DNA of 36,117 bases from assembly GCA_900315035.1 (NCBI GenBank), contig OMXO01000037.1, positions 1 to 36,117 on the forward strand, in the 5' to 3' direction. The position numbers and the translations under genes were made by a program. Below the pieces are notes generated by a model that saw only the letters and a list, made by a program, of their open reading frames with translations, did not search any database and was not told the origin of the DNA. Positions 1 through 8,234 of this stretch are shown here, piece after piece (positions within the stretch are counted from its first letter, which is position 1; the number at the start of each line of letters is the position of its first letter). Origin of the DNA: an uncultured Prevotella sp. Its GTDB lineage: Bacteria; Bacteroidota; Bacteroidia; Bacteroidales; Bacteroidaceae.

Positions 1-455
1 GTGCCCCACCAGCCACTCAGGCGCGTACATTTATTAGTCACACAGGTCGTCAGATAGCCGTCGGGCTCCTGCGCCTGGGCAATGATGTTAATGACGGAGT
101 CGAGATAGTGATCGAGTTTGGCATCGTAATGGACAGCCAGCGAATAAGAGGCTCCTTCGATGACCTTGTAAGGGTCGGTATCGTCGAAGGAGAAATCACC
201 GCGATGCTCACCCTTGATGAGCCCGGCGGCAATCGCAAAGTTGTCGAAACGACCATTCACCTCGCACTCATGGAAGGCAGAAGGGATAGAGACCGTACGA
301 TTGATCTCTATACGCGGCGACCAGAAACCGTCGTTCAGGTGTACCTGGGTGAAGGACACCTCCTGAATCGGAGCCTGAGGCTGCGGCTTCTTGGCGACAC
401 TGGCGGAGATGGTCAGTGCGGTCATGCCTATCAGGAATAATACTCTTTTTTCCAT
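1..455 (-). CDS. GH127 beta-L-arabinofuranosidase, 3' end cut by window edge
   Basis: Only the first 151 codons lie inside the window; the gene runs off the left edge with no stop. Reading from the ATG at 455 gives a signal-peptide-like start (MEKRVLFLIGMTALTISASVA) and then the typical opening of the GH127 (DUF1680) alpha/alpha-barrel: a segment ending DGFWSPRIEINRTVSIP, then DDTDPYKVIEGASY and AQEPDGYL. The same landmarks occur in the complete GH127 at 2944-5391, so the two are paralogues. GH127 enzymes release L-arabinofuranose from beta-linked arabino-oligosaccharides using a zinc-bound cysteine nucleophile; the catalytic part lies outside the window and cannot be checked. The predicted site is the periplasm. 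The gene is divergent from the GH43 gene at 684 and shares the control region 456-683 with it. Family assignment is secure; exact substrate is inferred. Confidence 0.88.
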   Translation of the reverse strand, partial: MEKRVLFLIGMTALTISASVAKKPQPQAPIQEVSFTQVHLNDGFWSPRIEINRTVSIPSAFHECEVNGRFDNFAIAAGLIKGEHRGDFSFDDTDPYKVIEGASYSLAVHYDAKLDHYLDSVINIIAQAQEPDGYLTTCVTNKCTRLSGWWG

Positions 456-509
456 TTTACTGATTGGTTTTGGTTTTGTTCGTTATGTTAGCGGTTTAGA
501 ATTCTGCCG

Positions 510-516
510 CAAAATA
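510..516 (-). promoter_or_regulatory. Weak -7 box of the truncated GH127 gene
   Basis: On the minus strand TATTTTG is one base shorter than TAnnTTTG and lies about 55 bases before the ATG at 455. Its distance to the operator-like half-site at 546-554 mirrors that on the GH43 side, which is the main reason for listing it. Confidence 0.4.
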
Positions 517-655
517 ATAAAATAATGTTGAGACCGTATGCCACTATCGTCCAAGATGATGACAAAATAGTCCAAACCCGCGTGAAATGGGCATATTTGG
601 ACGATTTTTCCATGCGGTTTAGACGATTTTTGTAGGCTGTTTGATGGATTGTTGC

Positions 656-663
656 TATCTTTG
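656..663 (+). promoter_or_regulatory. Promoter -7 box of the GH43-GH127 operon
   Basis: TATCTTTG matches the Bacteroidota TAnnTTTG element, 20 bases before the ATG at 684. The nearest TTTTTG (627-632) is 23 bases upstream, a longer spacer than usual, which would suit an activator-dependent promoter. The half-site at 618-627 overlaps this -33 region. Confidence 0.65.
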
Positions 664-683
664 CAGCAGAAATTAACAAACGT

Positions 684-2939
684 ATGAAAATGAACCTGAG
701 AAAGCTACTAGCACTCGCCACCTTATTTATTATAAACGGCAGTGACCTATCAGCCCAGAACCTTACGGGAAAGCCCTATGATGCGCCTTCGATGGCCAAT
801 CCCTTTATCCCGGGTTATTTCGCCGACCCTACCATCAGGAAGTTCGGCGACACCTATTATCTCTATGCCACGACCGACGGCACGGGTAACGGCTATGGTC
901 CGGCTCAGGTCTGGGTGAGCAAGGACTTCCAGAACTGGAAGAACACCGTGATGAACTGGCCTACTACCGAGGTGGTCTGGGCTCCCGATGTGGTGCAGCA
1001 GCCCGACGGCTCCTTCCGTTACTACTACTGTGAGCCCTGCAATATTAATATCGGTGAGAGCGCATCGCCCATCGGTCCTTGGAAAAATATCCTTGGTAAG
1101 GAAGATGCCGTGATGGTGCCCGACCGCTATGTGCACAATGTCATCACCCTCGATCCCCAACTGTTTCGCGATGACGACGGATCGGAGTATCTGTATTTTA
1201 CCACCTGGGCCATCTATAAAGACTTTGGCTGTGGTGTCGCCAAGTTGAATCCTGAGTATTTGAAAGACAGGTCGCTTGCGATGAATCAAGATGCTCGTGA
1301 ATGGAACGAGAAAGCCCCATTCCCCATTGCTGCCGACAGTTTCTTCTCCGAGAAACGACTCATTCCAAATACGGAGTTGAAAGATATCTTCGAGGCACCG
1401 TATGTCTTCAAACATCAGGGTGTCTATTATTTCACCTATTCATCAGGCTCCTGTCATGATCATACCTATCGGGTGCAATATGCCACTTCGACTGCGGGAC
1501 CCATGGGACCTTTCGAATACAAAGGCTGCATCCTTGAGACCAACGCCGATCAGACGGTTCATGGTCCAGGCCACCACTCGATCTTTGAGAAGGATGGAAA
1601 ATTCTATATCGTTTACCATCGCCACAATCTGCCCCGAAGCGTGCACGGGTTCAACCGCCAGGTCTGTATCGACGAGATGAAGTTCGACAGCAAGGGCGAT
1701 ATACTGCCCGTCGTACCTACCCACGATGCCAAGGGCGTTGACCTCTTCAAGACTCCCGCCCCGAACAACCTCGCCCTGAATGCCAAGGTGACGGCATCTT
1801 CCTATTACGACAAGTGGTTCTGCCCGGAGTATGCCGTTGACGATAACAACGCGACGCTGTGGAAGGCTCGCCACACCAATTGGGGGCGAGGCAGTCACCA
1901 AGACGAATGGTTGCAGATAGACCTCGGCAAACCCATGAGGTTCAACGAGGTGTGGACGCAGTTCGAATACGCCACTTTCTTTTATCAATACAAGATAGAG
2001 ACATCGCTCGACGGCCAGCGATGGACACTCTATGCCGATCGTACCGACAACACCATGCAGGGTTCGCCTATGATAGACCAAGGAGCCGCCAAAGCCCGCT
2101 ATCTGCGAATCACCATCACCGATACACAGAAGAATGGTCACATGCCTGCCATCTGGAACATCAAGGTCTGGCAGAAGGCCCCCGAACTGCCAGAGATCGA
2201 TGTAGAGACCAACGACGGCTATCCCGGCATGCATCAGAAGGACGTTGAGCCAACCTCGCGCTATAGCGCTGCTGCCACCATCGACTTCAATGCTGCTGTC
2301 ATCGCAGCCTCTCAAAGCGCCACACAGCCTTTCGATATCACGGAAGCAGGTTCGTTCAAGGCCAATAAGCCTATCCGCATGGGGGTCAAGGAAGGTCGTT
2401 GGGCGATGTTCCTCGACGGCACTCAAAGTCTGGAGAGCGAGCATCCTATCACAGACGACTACCGCTATAATGCGCCATTCACCATCTCTGCACTGGTGTA
2501 TCAGACCAACGCAGGAACTTTGCCTACCGTCGTCTCGTTGTCAACATCCTATGCCGAACTCGCCACCACAGAGCTCAGGCTGGGCAGCGACAAGATAACA
2601 GGCATCCTGAACCATAACGGTTGGTTTGAGAGTTTCGGATCGCCCGAGACGGTCAAAGCCGCCGAAGGGCGCTGGACGCTCTGGACAGTCACCTTTGACG
2701 GTTGGATGGAGCGCATTTATCAAGACGGCCAACTCATTCATGAAAAGAACAACTTCCTGATGGTTCGTCCCGAAGGTCACATCACCATCGGTGCCGACGG
2801 CTCTGGTGAGAACTACTTCACGGGCTACATCAGTCAGTTGAACATCGTCCCTCAGGCTATGACTGCTCAGGAAGTGAGCGACTACTATGATGCCTGCAGC
2901 AAGGCGACACCCGTTGTTTTATCATCTAACACTCAATAA
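684..2939 (+). CDS. Secreted GH43 enzyme with F5/8C and LamG-like domains
   Basis: A 751-residue protein. Residues 1-24 form a signal peptide ending LSAQ; a second ATG at 690 is an equally possible start. Residues about 40-355 are a GH43 five-bladed propeller: the catalytic base is Asp48 in FADPT, the pKa-tuning Asp157 sits in TLDPQ, and the acid Glu237 in IFEAP. Residues about 360-497 form an F5/8 type C (discoidin-like) carbohydrate-binding module (NLALNAKVTASSYYD, then LQIDLG). About 580-735 is a LamG/concanavalin-like module. GH43 enzymes invert the configuration while cleaving arabinofuranosyl or xylosyl bonds; with GH127 next door an arabinofuranosidase or arabinanase role is likely. 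It is the first gene of a two-gene operon, 4 bases before the GH127 start. Subfamily not determined. Confidence 0.88.
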   Translation: MKMNLRKLLALATLFIINGSDLSAQNLTGKPYDAPSMANPFIPGYFADPTIRKFGDTYYLYATTDGTGNGYGPAQVWVSKDFQNWKNTVMNWPTTEVVWAPDVVQQPDGSFRYYYCEPCNINIGESASPIGPWKNILGKEDAVMVPDRYVHNVITLDPQLFRDDDGSEYLYFTTWAIYKDFGCGVAKLNPEYLKDRSLAMNQDAREWNEKAPFPIAADSFFSEKRLIPNTELKDIFEAPYVFKHQGVYYFTYSSGSCHDHTYRVQYATSTAGPMGPFEYKGCILETNADQTVHGPGHHSIFEKDGKFYIVYHRHNLPRSVHGFNRQVCIDEMKFDSKGDILPVVPTHDAKGVDLFKTPAPNNLALNAKVTASSYYDKWFCPEYAVDDNNATLWKARHTNWGRGSHQDEWLQIDLGKPMRFNEVWTQFEYATFFYQYKIETSLDGQRWTLYADRTDNTMQGSPMIDQGAAKARYLRITITDTQKNGHMPAIWNIKVWQKAPELPEIDVETNDGYPGMHQKDVEPTSRYSAAATIDFNAAVIAASQSATQPFDITEAGSFKANKPIRMGVKEGRWAMFLDGTQSLESEHPITDDYRYNAPFTISALVYQTNAGTLPTVVSLSTSYAELATTELRLGSDKITGILNHNGWFESFGSPETVKAAEGRWTLWTVTFDGWMERIYQDGQLIHEKNNFLMVRPEGHITIGADGSGENYFTGYISQLNIVPQAMTAQEVSDYYDACSKATPVVLSSNTQ

Positions 2940-2943
2940 CAAT

Positions 2944-5391
2944 ATGAAGAAACTAGTAACTATGGCATTGGCGGCAGCGATGACCTTGTCCGCCTCCGCA
3001 GCCCCAAAGCAGAAACAACAGGCGCACGGCTATCCCATCAGCCCCGTGCCCTTCACAGCAGTGAAAGTAACCCCCGGCACCTTCTGGGGACAACGACTCG
3101 AGGCCAGCCGCAAGGTCACCATCCCCCTCGCCTTCTCGAAGTGTGAGGAGACTGGCCGCTACACCAACTTCTCGAATGCCGCTGAGCATCTGAAGGATCC
3201 ATCGAAGGTGTTCAAGGTGGGCGGACTCTCCTTCGACGACACCGACCCCTATAAGACCATCGAAGGAGCCTCGTATATCCTGCAGACCTATCCCGACAAG
3301 AAACTGGTGCAGTATATCGACTCTGTGCTCGATGTGATTGCCTCGGCTCAGGAGCCCGACGGCTATCTCTACACCTCGCGCACCCAGAATCCCAAGGAGC
3401 CCCACGAGTGGGCTGGCGACAAGCGCTGGAGCAAGGAGGAAGACCTGAGCCACGAACTCTACAACCTCGGCCACATGGTGGAAGGCGCTATCGCCCACTA
3501 TCAGGCCACGGGTTCTAGGAAGTTCCTCGACATCGCCATCCGCTATGCCGACTGCGTCTGCCGCGAGGTGGGTCCGAACCCGGGGCAGGCTTGCGTGGTT
3601 CCCGGACATCAGATTGCAGAGATGGCACTCGCCAAACTGTATCTCGTGACGGGCGATAAGAAATATCTCGACGAGGCAAAGTTCTTCCTCGACTACCGCG
3701 GTAAGACCACCATCGTTCACGACTATTCGCAGGCCCACAAGCCCGTCGTCGAACAGGACGAGGCCGTAGGCCATGCCGTTCGTGCGGCCTACATGTATGC
3801 AGGTATGGCCGATGTGGCTGCCCTCACTGGCGACAAAGACTACATCAAGGCCATCGATGCCATCTGGGACAATATCGTCACCAAGAAGCTCTATATCACT
3901 GGCGGTATCGGGGCCACATCGAATGGCGAGGCCTTCGGCAAAAACTACGAACTGCCCAATATGAGTGCTTACTGCGAGACTTGTGCCGCCATCGGTAATG
4001 TGTATGTGAACTACCGACTCTTCCTGCTTCACGGCGACTCGAAATACTACGATGTACTCGAGCGCACCCTCTACAACGGACTTATCAGCGGTGTATCGCT
4101 CGAGGGCAACGGCTTCTTCTATCCCAACCCCTTGGAGTCGATGGGTCAGCACCAGCGCCAGCCTTGGTTCGGCTGTGCCTGCTGCCCCAGCAACATCTGC
4201 CGTTTCATCCCTTCACTGCCCGGCTATATCTATGCTGTCAAAGACAAGAACGTCTATGTGAACCTCTTCCTCTCCAACAAGAGCAACCTTTCGGTGGCTG
4301 GCAAGAAAGTGGCGCTGAGCCAAACGACGGAATATCCCTGGAACGGCGATATCACCATCCATGTCGATCAGAATGCCGCAGGTCAGTTTGCCATGAAGAT
4401 CCGTATCCCCGGCTGGGTTAAGAATCAGGTCGTACCCTCTAATCTCTACCAATATACCGATGGCAAGCGCCTCAGCTATAGTGTGAAAGTAAATGGACAA
4501 GAGTATCCTCTCACCTCTAACCACTCACCTCTTACCTCTGATGGCTACTTCACCATCAACCGCAAATGGAAGAAGGGCGACAAGGTAGAGATACATTTCG
4601 ACATGGAGGCTCGCACCGTACGCGCTAATAATAAGGTGGAGGCAGATCGCGGAATGGTGAGCATCGAACGCGGCCCGATCGTGTATTGTGCCGAACACCC
4701 CGACAACAGCTTCGACATCATGGGCGCTCTCATCAACCAGACGCCTCAGTTCACACTCGGTAAGAGCGAGATTGCCGGCACACCCGTACAGACACTCACC
4801 ACCAGTGCCCAGACGCTGAACTTCAATAAGCAAGGCAAACTGGAAACACAGGATCAGACGCTAACCCTCATCCCCTACTATGCCTGGTGCCATCGAGGTT
4901 CAGGTAAGATGCGCGTCTGGCTGCCTCAGGATCTGAATGCCACCAATCCGTCACAACCCGAGACGCTCGCCTCGCAGAGTAAAGTCAGCAGCTCATCAGA
5001 GCGGATGCCAGCCCTCTCGGCCATCAACGACCGTCTGGTGCCAAAAGATGAGAACGACCGTTCTGTGCCCTATACCCACTGGTGGCCGAAAAAGGATTGT
5101 ACCGAATGGCTCGGCTACGAGTTCCCGCAGGAGGCCACCGTTCAGAGTGCTACCGTCTATTGGTACGACGACGGGCCTTGGGGCGGATGCCGTGTACCCC
5201 AATCCTGGCGCATCCTCTATCAGGATCAGCAGGGCCAGTGGCAGCCCGTCAGCGGTGCCGATGCTTATCCGACAGATAAGGGCAGTGCCTGCACCGTGAA
5301 CTTCGACTCTGTGAAGACCAAAGCCGTTCGCCTCGAAGTGACCTTACCAGCCGACAATGCCGCAGGCCTCTTCGAGTGGAGCCTCCGATAA
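2944..5391 (+). CDS. GH127 beta-L-arabinofuranosidase, secreted
   Basis: The ATG at 2944 is chosen because it begins a signal peptide (MKKLVTMALAAAMTLSASA) and lies 4 bases after the GH43 stop; an in-frame ATG at 2887 lies inside the GH43 gene. The product has 815 residues. The GH127 active site is intact: Glu329 (proposed acid/base, in NGEAF), then Glu345 and Cys347 in YCETCA, and Cys413-Cys414 in CACCPSN. By comparison with the characterised HypBA1, these are the zinc ligands, with Cys413 as nucleophile. The C-terminal ~110 residues (from WWPKKDC) form an extra beta-sandwich-like tail longer than in HypBA1. It removes beta-1,2- or beta-L-arabinofuranosyl units in the periplasm, complementing the GH43 and GH51 enzymes. 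A TCTCACC-type heptamer repeat encodes PLTSNHSPLTS at 4509-4539, probably a surface-loop insertion. Confidence 0.93.
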   Translation: MKKLVTMALAAAMTLSASAAPKQKQQAHGYPISPVPFTAVKVTPGTFWGQRLEASRKVTIPLAFSKCEETGRYTNFSNAAEHLKDPSKVFKVGGLSFDDTDPYKTIEGASYILQTYPDKKLVQYIDSVLDVIASAQEPDGYLYTSRTQNPKEPHEWAGDKRWSKEEDLSHELYNLGHMVEGAIAHYQATGSRKFLDIAIRYADCVCREVGPNPGQACVVPGHQIAEMALAKLYLVTGDKKYLDEAKFFLDYRGKTTIVHDYSQAHKPVVEQDEAVGHAVRAAYMYAGMADVAALTGDKDYIKAIDAIWDNIVTKKLYITGGIGATSNGEAFGKNYELPNMSAYCETCAAIGNVYVNYRLFLLHGDSKYYDVLERTLYNGLISGVSLEGNGFFYPNPLESMGQHQRQPWFGCACCPSNICRFIPSLPGYIYAVKDKNVYVNLFLSNKSNLSVAGKKVALSQTTEYPWNGDITIHVDQNAAGQFAMKIRIPGWVKNQVVPSNLYQYTDGKRLSYSVKVNGQEYPLTSNHSPLTSDGYFTINRKWKKGDKVEIHFDMEARTVRANNKVEADRGMVSIERGPIVYCAEHPDNSFDIMGALINQTPQFTLGKSEIAGTPVQTLTTSAQTLNFNKQGKLETQDQTLTLIPYYAWCHRGSGKMRVWLPQDLNATNPSQPETLASQSKVSSSSERMPALSAINDRLVPKDENDRSVPYTHWWPKKDCTEWLGYEFPQEATVQSATVYWYDDGPWGGCRVPQSWRILYQDQQGQWQPVSGADAYPTDKGSACTVNFDSVKTKAVRLEVTLPADNAAGLFEWSLR
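4509..4539 (+). repeat. Heptamer tandem repeat inside GH127
   Basis: Four consecutive 7-mers, TCTCACC, TCTAACC, ACTCACC, TCTTACC, then TCT, sit in-frame in the GH127 gene. The same heptamer recurs in the GH28 gene at 13472-13502, and a short degenerate version in the LicD gene near 35244-35257. Confidence 0.75.
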
Positions 5392-5405
5392 TCTACTGGG
5401 ATATT

Positions 5406-5447
5406 GACTGAAAAAGCAGTCGTGCACTCAATGCACGGCTGCCAGTC
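5406..5447 (+). terminator. Hairpin after the GH43-GH127 operon
   Basis: An 11-bp stem, GCAGTCGTGCA (5416-5426) with TGCACGGCTGC (5432-5442), has one G-T pair and a 5-base loop. It is extended by GACTG (5406-5410) pairing with CAGTC (5443-5447), leaving an A5 bulge. It starts 15 bases after the GH127 stop. There is no T tract on the plus strand, so termination is likely but not textbook. Confidence 0.55.
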
Positions 5448-5472
5448 ATCAAGGGGTTAATAGATATTACTT

Positions 5473-5542
5473 GACGCTTCGCGTCGAGTAAACTCGCGCT
5501 CGGCAGAGCTCAAGCGAGCTTGGCTCTGCTCTCGCTTACTCG
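5473..5542 (-). terminator. Compound palindrome after the TssD gene
   Basis: Two adjacent hairpins: GACGC-TTC-GCGTC (5473-5485) and a larger one with outer arms CGAGTAA (5485-5491) and TTACTCG (5536-5542). Its core is GCAGAGC (5503-5509) with GCTCTGC (5523-5529), and CAAGC (5511-5515) with GCTTG (5518-5522). It ends 2 bases from the TssD stop codon. It may terminate both converging transcripts, or be a dispersed palindromic element; without a T tract the role is uncertain. Confidence 0.5.
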
Positions 5543-5543
5543 T

Positions 5544-5942
5544 TTACTTCCAAGGATTCTCGAATCCTACAGGACCATTCTCGAGCTTCTGACATACAAT
5601 CTCGATATCCTCGTAGTGCTCCTCACCGTCTGCCCAGTACTCCTTGTACTTCACGCAGTAGCAACCTGTGCCCTTCAACTGCTTCATGTCCTTGCCGTCA
5701 ACGGTGTTCTGGAACTTGATGGTGAAGTCGCGTGGATCTGTCGGAGCGAGCATCCAGCCGAGCAACTCAGCATTGCCGTCGTTCATAGCCTTCACGCGGA
5801 CGTTCACACGACCACCACGGGGGATACCTGTGATCTGTCCTTCACGATCAGTTGCCTGATTGAACTTGTAATCCACTAAGAGCACCTCACGGGCTGCAAA
5901 ATCCTTTACCTCTAACGTTACGGGAGTTACATTCTCTGCCAT
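5544..5942 (-). CDS. TssD/Hcp-like type VI secretion tube protein, orphan
   Basis: 132 residues, no signal peptide. The protein shows the pattern of the Bacteroidota TssD (Hcp) family: VDYKFNQATDREGQITG near residues 24-40, GGRVNVRVKA, a middle stretch DFTIKF, then CVKYKEYW and a C-terminal NPWK. TssD forms hexameric rings that stack into the inner tube of the contractile type VI system; some family members also carry or are effectors. The length of about 130 is normal for the family. A good ribosome site (AGGAAA, about 8 bases before the ATG) and a strong promoter precede it. No other secretion gene lies in the window, so this copy is isolated among polysaccharide genes. Family call is from recalled motifs and would need a profile search. 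Confidence 0.72.
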   Translation of the reverse strand: MAENVTPVTLEVKDFAAREVLLVDYKFNQATDREGQITGIPRGGRVNVRVKAMNDGNAELLGWMLAPTDPRDFTIKFQNTVDGKDMKQLKGTGCYCVKYKEYWADGEEHYEDIEIVCQKLENGPVGFENPWK

Positions 5943-5997
5943 AATTTGTTTCCTTTCTATTTTTAATTGTTAATACTATTCTTGACTTTTGACACTG

Positions 5998-6029
5998 CAA
6001 AGATACGACTGATTCTCGCTGTCTCCAAA
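5998..6029 (-). promoter_or_regulatory. Consensus promoter of the TssD gene
   Basis: On the minus strand TTTG (6029 to 6026), 20 bases, then TATCTTTG (6005 to 5998) matches the Bacteroidota housekeeping promoter exactly. It lies about 56 bases before the start codon and downstream of the GH97 stop, so the TssD gene is transcribed independently. Confidence 0.75.
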
Positions 6030-6140
6030 CTTTTTCTGATAATTCGCCACGAGTTGTGACGACAGTAAAATGAAATTGCGACAGACTGGAACCAACGGTC
6101 CGAAATCTGTCGCAAGATACCTTTAAGAAACGTGCTATGA

Positions 6141-8159
6141 TCACCTGATGATAGCGGTCCATCCGCCTCCGCTACTCAGATGCACGGCAAGCCGGTCGCT
6201 GCGCTTGACGGCCTGCCGGCTGTGCTTGTAGTCGGTAGCCTCCTTCGCGGCATTCACACCGTCGGCAAAGATATCGGCCTGATGCGTGCCCTCACCTAAG
6301 AAAGAGAGATCGATGGTCAGGTCGCGAGCCGTCCAGTCGGTCATCGCTGCCAGATACCAGACAGCCCCTTTCCGACGGGCTATCACGGTATATTCACCCA
6401 GCTTTCCGTCGAGGGCAATCGTCTCGTCGAAGGTGGTAGGAATCTGGGCGATAAAGTCGGTACACTCCTGATTCTGCATATACTTCGTAGGACTGTCGGC
6501 CAACATCTGGAGCGGTGCCTCGAAGGTGACATACATCGCCATCTGGTGGACGCGCGTTCCCTGGCTCATCGGATGGTCGTTGTTGCCGAAGAAGCTGTCT
6601 TTCATCGCATTCATCATCGCACCGGGCGTATAGTCCAGCGGACCGGCCAACATGCGGAGATAAGGGATCGTCACGTCGTAGCGGGGCTGGTTATGAAGCG
6701 GACCGTCGCCCGCACGAGGCTCCCACTTCGAGTTCTCCAAGCCCTTCACGCCCTCGAAGTTCAGGATGTTCGGGTAGGCGCGCTGGATGCCGAATGGCTT
6801 CAGTCCATGATAGTCGAGATGGAGATGGTGCTTGGCAGCAATCTCAGCGATCTTGTAGGCCGAAGCCGTCACTTGCTGGTCGTCGCGGTCAAAGAAGTCC
6901 ACCTTGAAGCCCTTGATGCCCATATCGGCATAATGCGCCATCACCGCCTCGACCACCGACTGGTCGCACATCGGATCGTTGCCAATCAGGTTTCTCCAGC
7001 TCGACCAGAGGATAATCCCTACCCCCTTCTGCCGGCCATAGGCTATCAGGCGAGGCAGGTCGATCTCCGGATTCAGATCCTTCATCAGCGACTCTTCACT
7101 GCTCCAGCCCTCGTCGATGATGATGTACTCCAGATGATTCTTCGCTGCAAAGTCTATATAATATAAATAGGTGTCGGTGTTCATGCCCGACTTAAAGTCA
7201 ACCCCCGTGATGTTGGTATTGTTCCACCAGTCCCAAGCCACCTTGCCCGGACTGATCCACGAGGTGTCGCCGATACGGCACGCTGGGGCCAGTCGCTGCG
7301 CCATGTCACAATTCAGGATATCAGCATCCTTCTCTGTGATGACCACAGCGCGCCAAGGCAGGCTCTGTTTCCCGTTCAGTTTGGCTATATAGTCAGCCCG
7401 CTTGGTGGGCACCAGATTCAGACGGGCATAACCGCTGACGGGCTGCTCTGTGGGATAGGGCGCAAACTCTGCCACGAGCGAGTGAGCGGCCTTGCCCTTC
7501 TTCACAAACATGCCGGGATAGTTCTCTACACCTGCATCCATCACGATAGCCTTCATGCCGCCAGGCAGACAGACGGCCAGCGGCGTAATGGCCAGCGAGT
7601 CGTTAAATATCTTCGACAGCGGCTGCTCGTCGTAATACGATTCAAAGCTGTAACAGTAGCGCTCCCCGCCACGATTATCGTTCACATAGGGAACAAATGC
7701 CTGATAGTCGGCATCGAAACAGAACTCTGCCGTTTCGTTCACGACGGTCGATGGCTTGCTGTTAGCGCTGATCAGCCGATAGGCAGCCCCGTCGTCGTAG
7801 GCTCTCACCTCGATGGTAAACTTCTGATTGGTGTACATCAGCATCTGTCCATACTCATCCTTGACCGTCGCTTTCTTGTAGAAAGGCGAATCAAAGCTAC
7901 TCTTGATCTGCCTGACGGCCACCTTGCCTATCTGCCCCAGACCGAGCACCTTCTTGCCCTGTCGCAACTGGATGTCGATCTGCGAAGGCATCAGCACCGG
8001 CTTCCCATCATAGGTCACCGACCACTTGACGGCCTCGTCGGTATTAACCACCACCTTCACCTTGCCGTTGGGTGAACTCACTTGATACTCTGCTGCCTGG
8101 GAAGATAATCCCATCAGACACATCACGACTAGTAATTTTAATGTTTTAAGTTGATTCAT
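6141..8159 (-). CDS. GH97 retaining alpha-galactosidase / beta-L-arabinopyranosidase
   Basis: 672 residues with a signal peptide ending SSQAA (residues 1-23). The N-terminal beta-sandwich (about 25-290), central barrel (about 295-570) and C-terminal beta-sheet domain follow the GH97 plan. GH97 includes inverting alpha-glucosidases such as SusB, and retaining enzymes that use an aspartate nucleophile. Here Asp421 in GFKVDFFDRDD occupies the nucleophile position and Glu469 in NFEGVKG the acid/base position of the retaining BtGal97b group, so the SusB activity is unlikely. Known retaining members act on alpha-galactosides or beta-L-arabinopyranosides; the arabinose-rich neighbourhood favours the latter but does not prove it. 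The gene has its own promoter (8186-8193). Confidence 0.88.
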   Translation of the reverse strand: MNQLKTLKLLVVMCLMGLSSQAAEYQVSSPNGKVKVVVNTDEAVKWSVTYDGKPVLMPSQIDIQLRQGKKVLGLGQIGKVAVRQIKSSFDSPFYKKATVKDEYGQMLMYTNQKFTIEVRAYDDGAAYRLISANSKPSTVVNETAEFCFDADYQAFVPYVNDNRGGERYCYSFESYYDEQPLSKIFNDSLAITPLAVCLPGGMKAIVMDAGVENYPGMFVKKGKAAHSLVAEFAPYPTEQPVSGYARLNLVPTKRADYIAKLNGKQSLPWRAVVITEKDADILNCDMAQRLAPACRIGDTSWISPGKVAWDWWNNTNITGVDFKSGMNTDTYLYYIDFAAKNHLEYIIIDEGWSSEESLMKDLNPEIDLPRLIAYGRQKGVGIILWSSWRNLIGNDPMCDQSVVEAVMAHYADMGIKGFKVDFFDRDDQQVTASAYKIAEIAAKHHLHLDYHGLKPFGIQRAYPNILNFEGVKGLENSKWEPRAGDGPLHNQPRYDVTIPYLRMLAGPLDYTPGAMMNAMKDSFFGNNDHPMSQGTRVHQMAMYVTFEAPLQMLADSPTKYMQNQECTDFIAQIPTTFDETIALDGKLGEYTVIARRKGAVWYLAAMTDWTARDLTIDLSFLGEGTHQADIFADGVNAAKEATDYKHSRQAVKRSDRLAVHLSSGGGWTAIIR

Positions 8160-8185
8160 ACTTTACACGTTAGTTTTTCCGGCCA

Positions 8186-8193
8186 CAAAAATA
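8186..8193 (-). promoter_or_regulatory. Promoter -7 box of GH97
   Basis: TATTTTTG on the minus strand matches TAnnTTTG and lies 26 bases before the GH97 ATG. A TTG at 8216 to 8214 gives a 20-base spacer as a partial -33 element. Confidence 0.6.
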
Positions 8194-8234
8194 CACAAAT
8201 TATCCGAAATTTACAAGAAAACTCTCCCTTTTTT

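Larger units (their letters stand above)
456..683. promoter_or_regulatory. Divergent control region with four operator-like half-sites
   Basis: This gene-free 228 bp separates the divergent GH127 and GH43 genes. It holds ATCGTCCAA at 546-554 and ATAGTCCAAA at 567-576 (21 bp apart, same orientation), then the inverse TTTGGACGAT at 596-605 and TTTAGACGAT at 618-627 (22 bp apart). The two pairs face each other across a 19-bp spacer. Two half-sites about two helical turns apart is the layout used by AraC-type regulators, including the DNA-binding domains of Bacteroidota hybrid two-component systems. The inner half-site sits about 38 bp before the TATCTTTG box at 656 on one side and about 39 bp before a TATTTTG box (516 to 510, minus) on the other. 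No regulator gene is visible in the window, so the protein is unknown. Confidence 0.6.

Noticed and set aside
108-440. 110-residue plus-strand frame at the left edge
   Set aside because: It is the antisense shadow of the truncated GH127 gene, which shows family motifs on the minus strand.
2887-2943. Upstream in-frame start extending GH127 by 19 residues
   Set aside because: It lies inside the GH43 coding region and would mask the clear signal peptide that begins at 2944.
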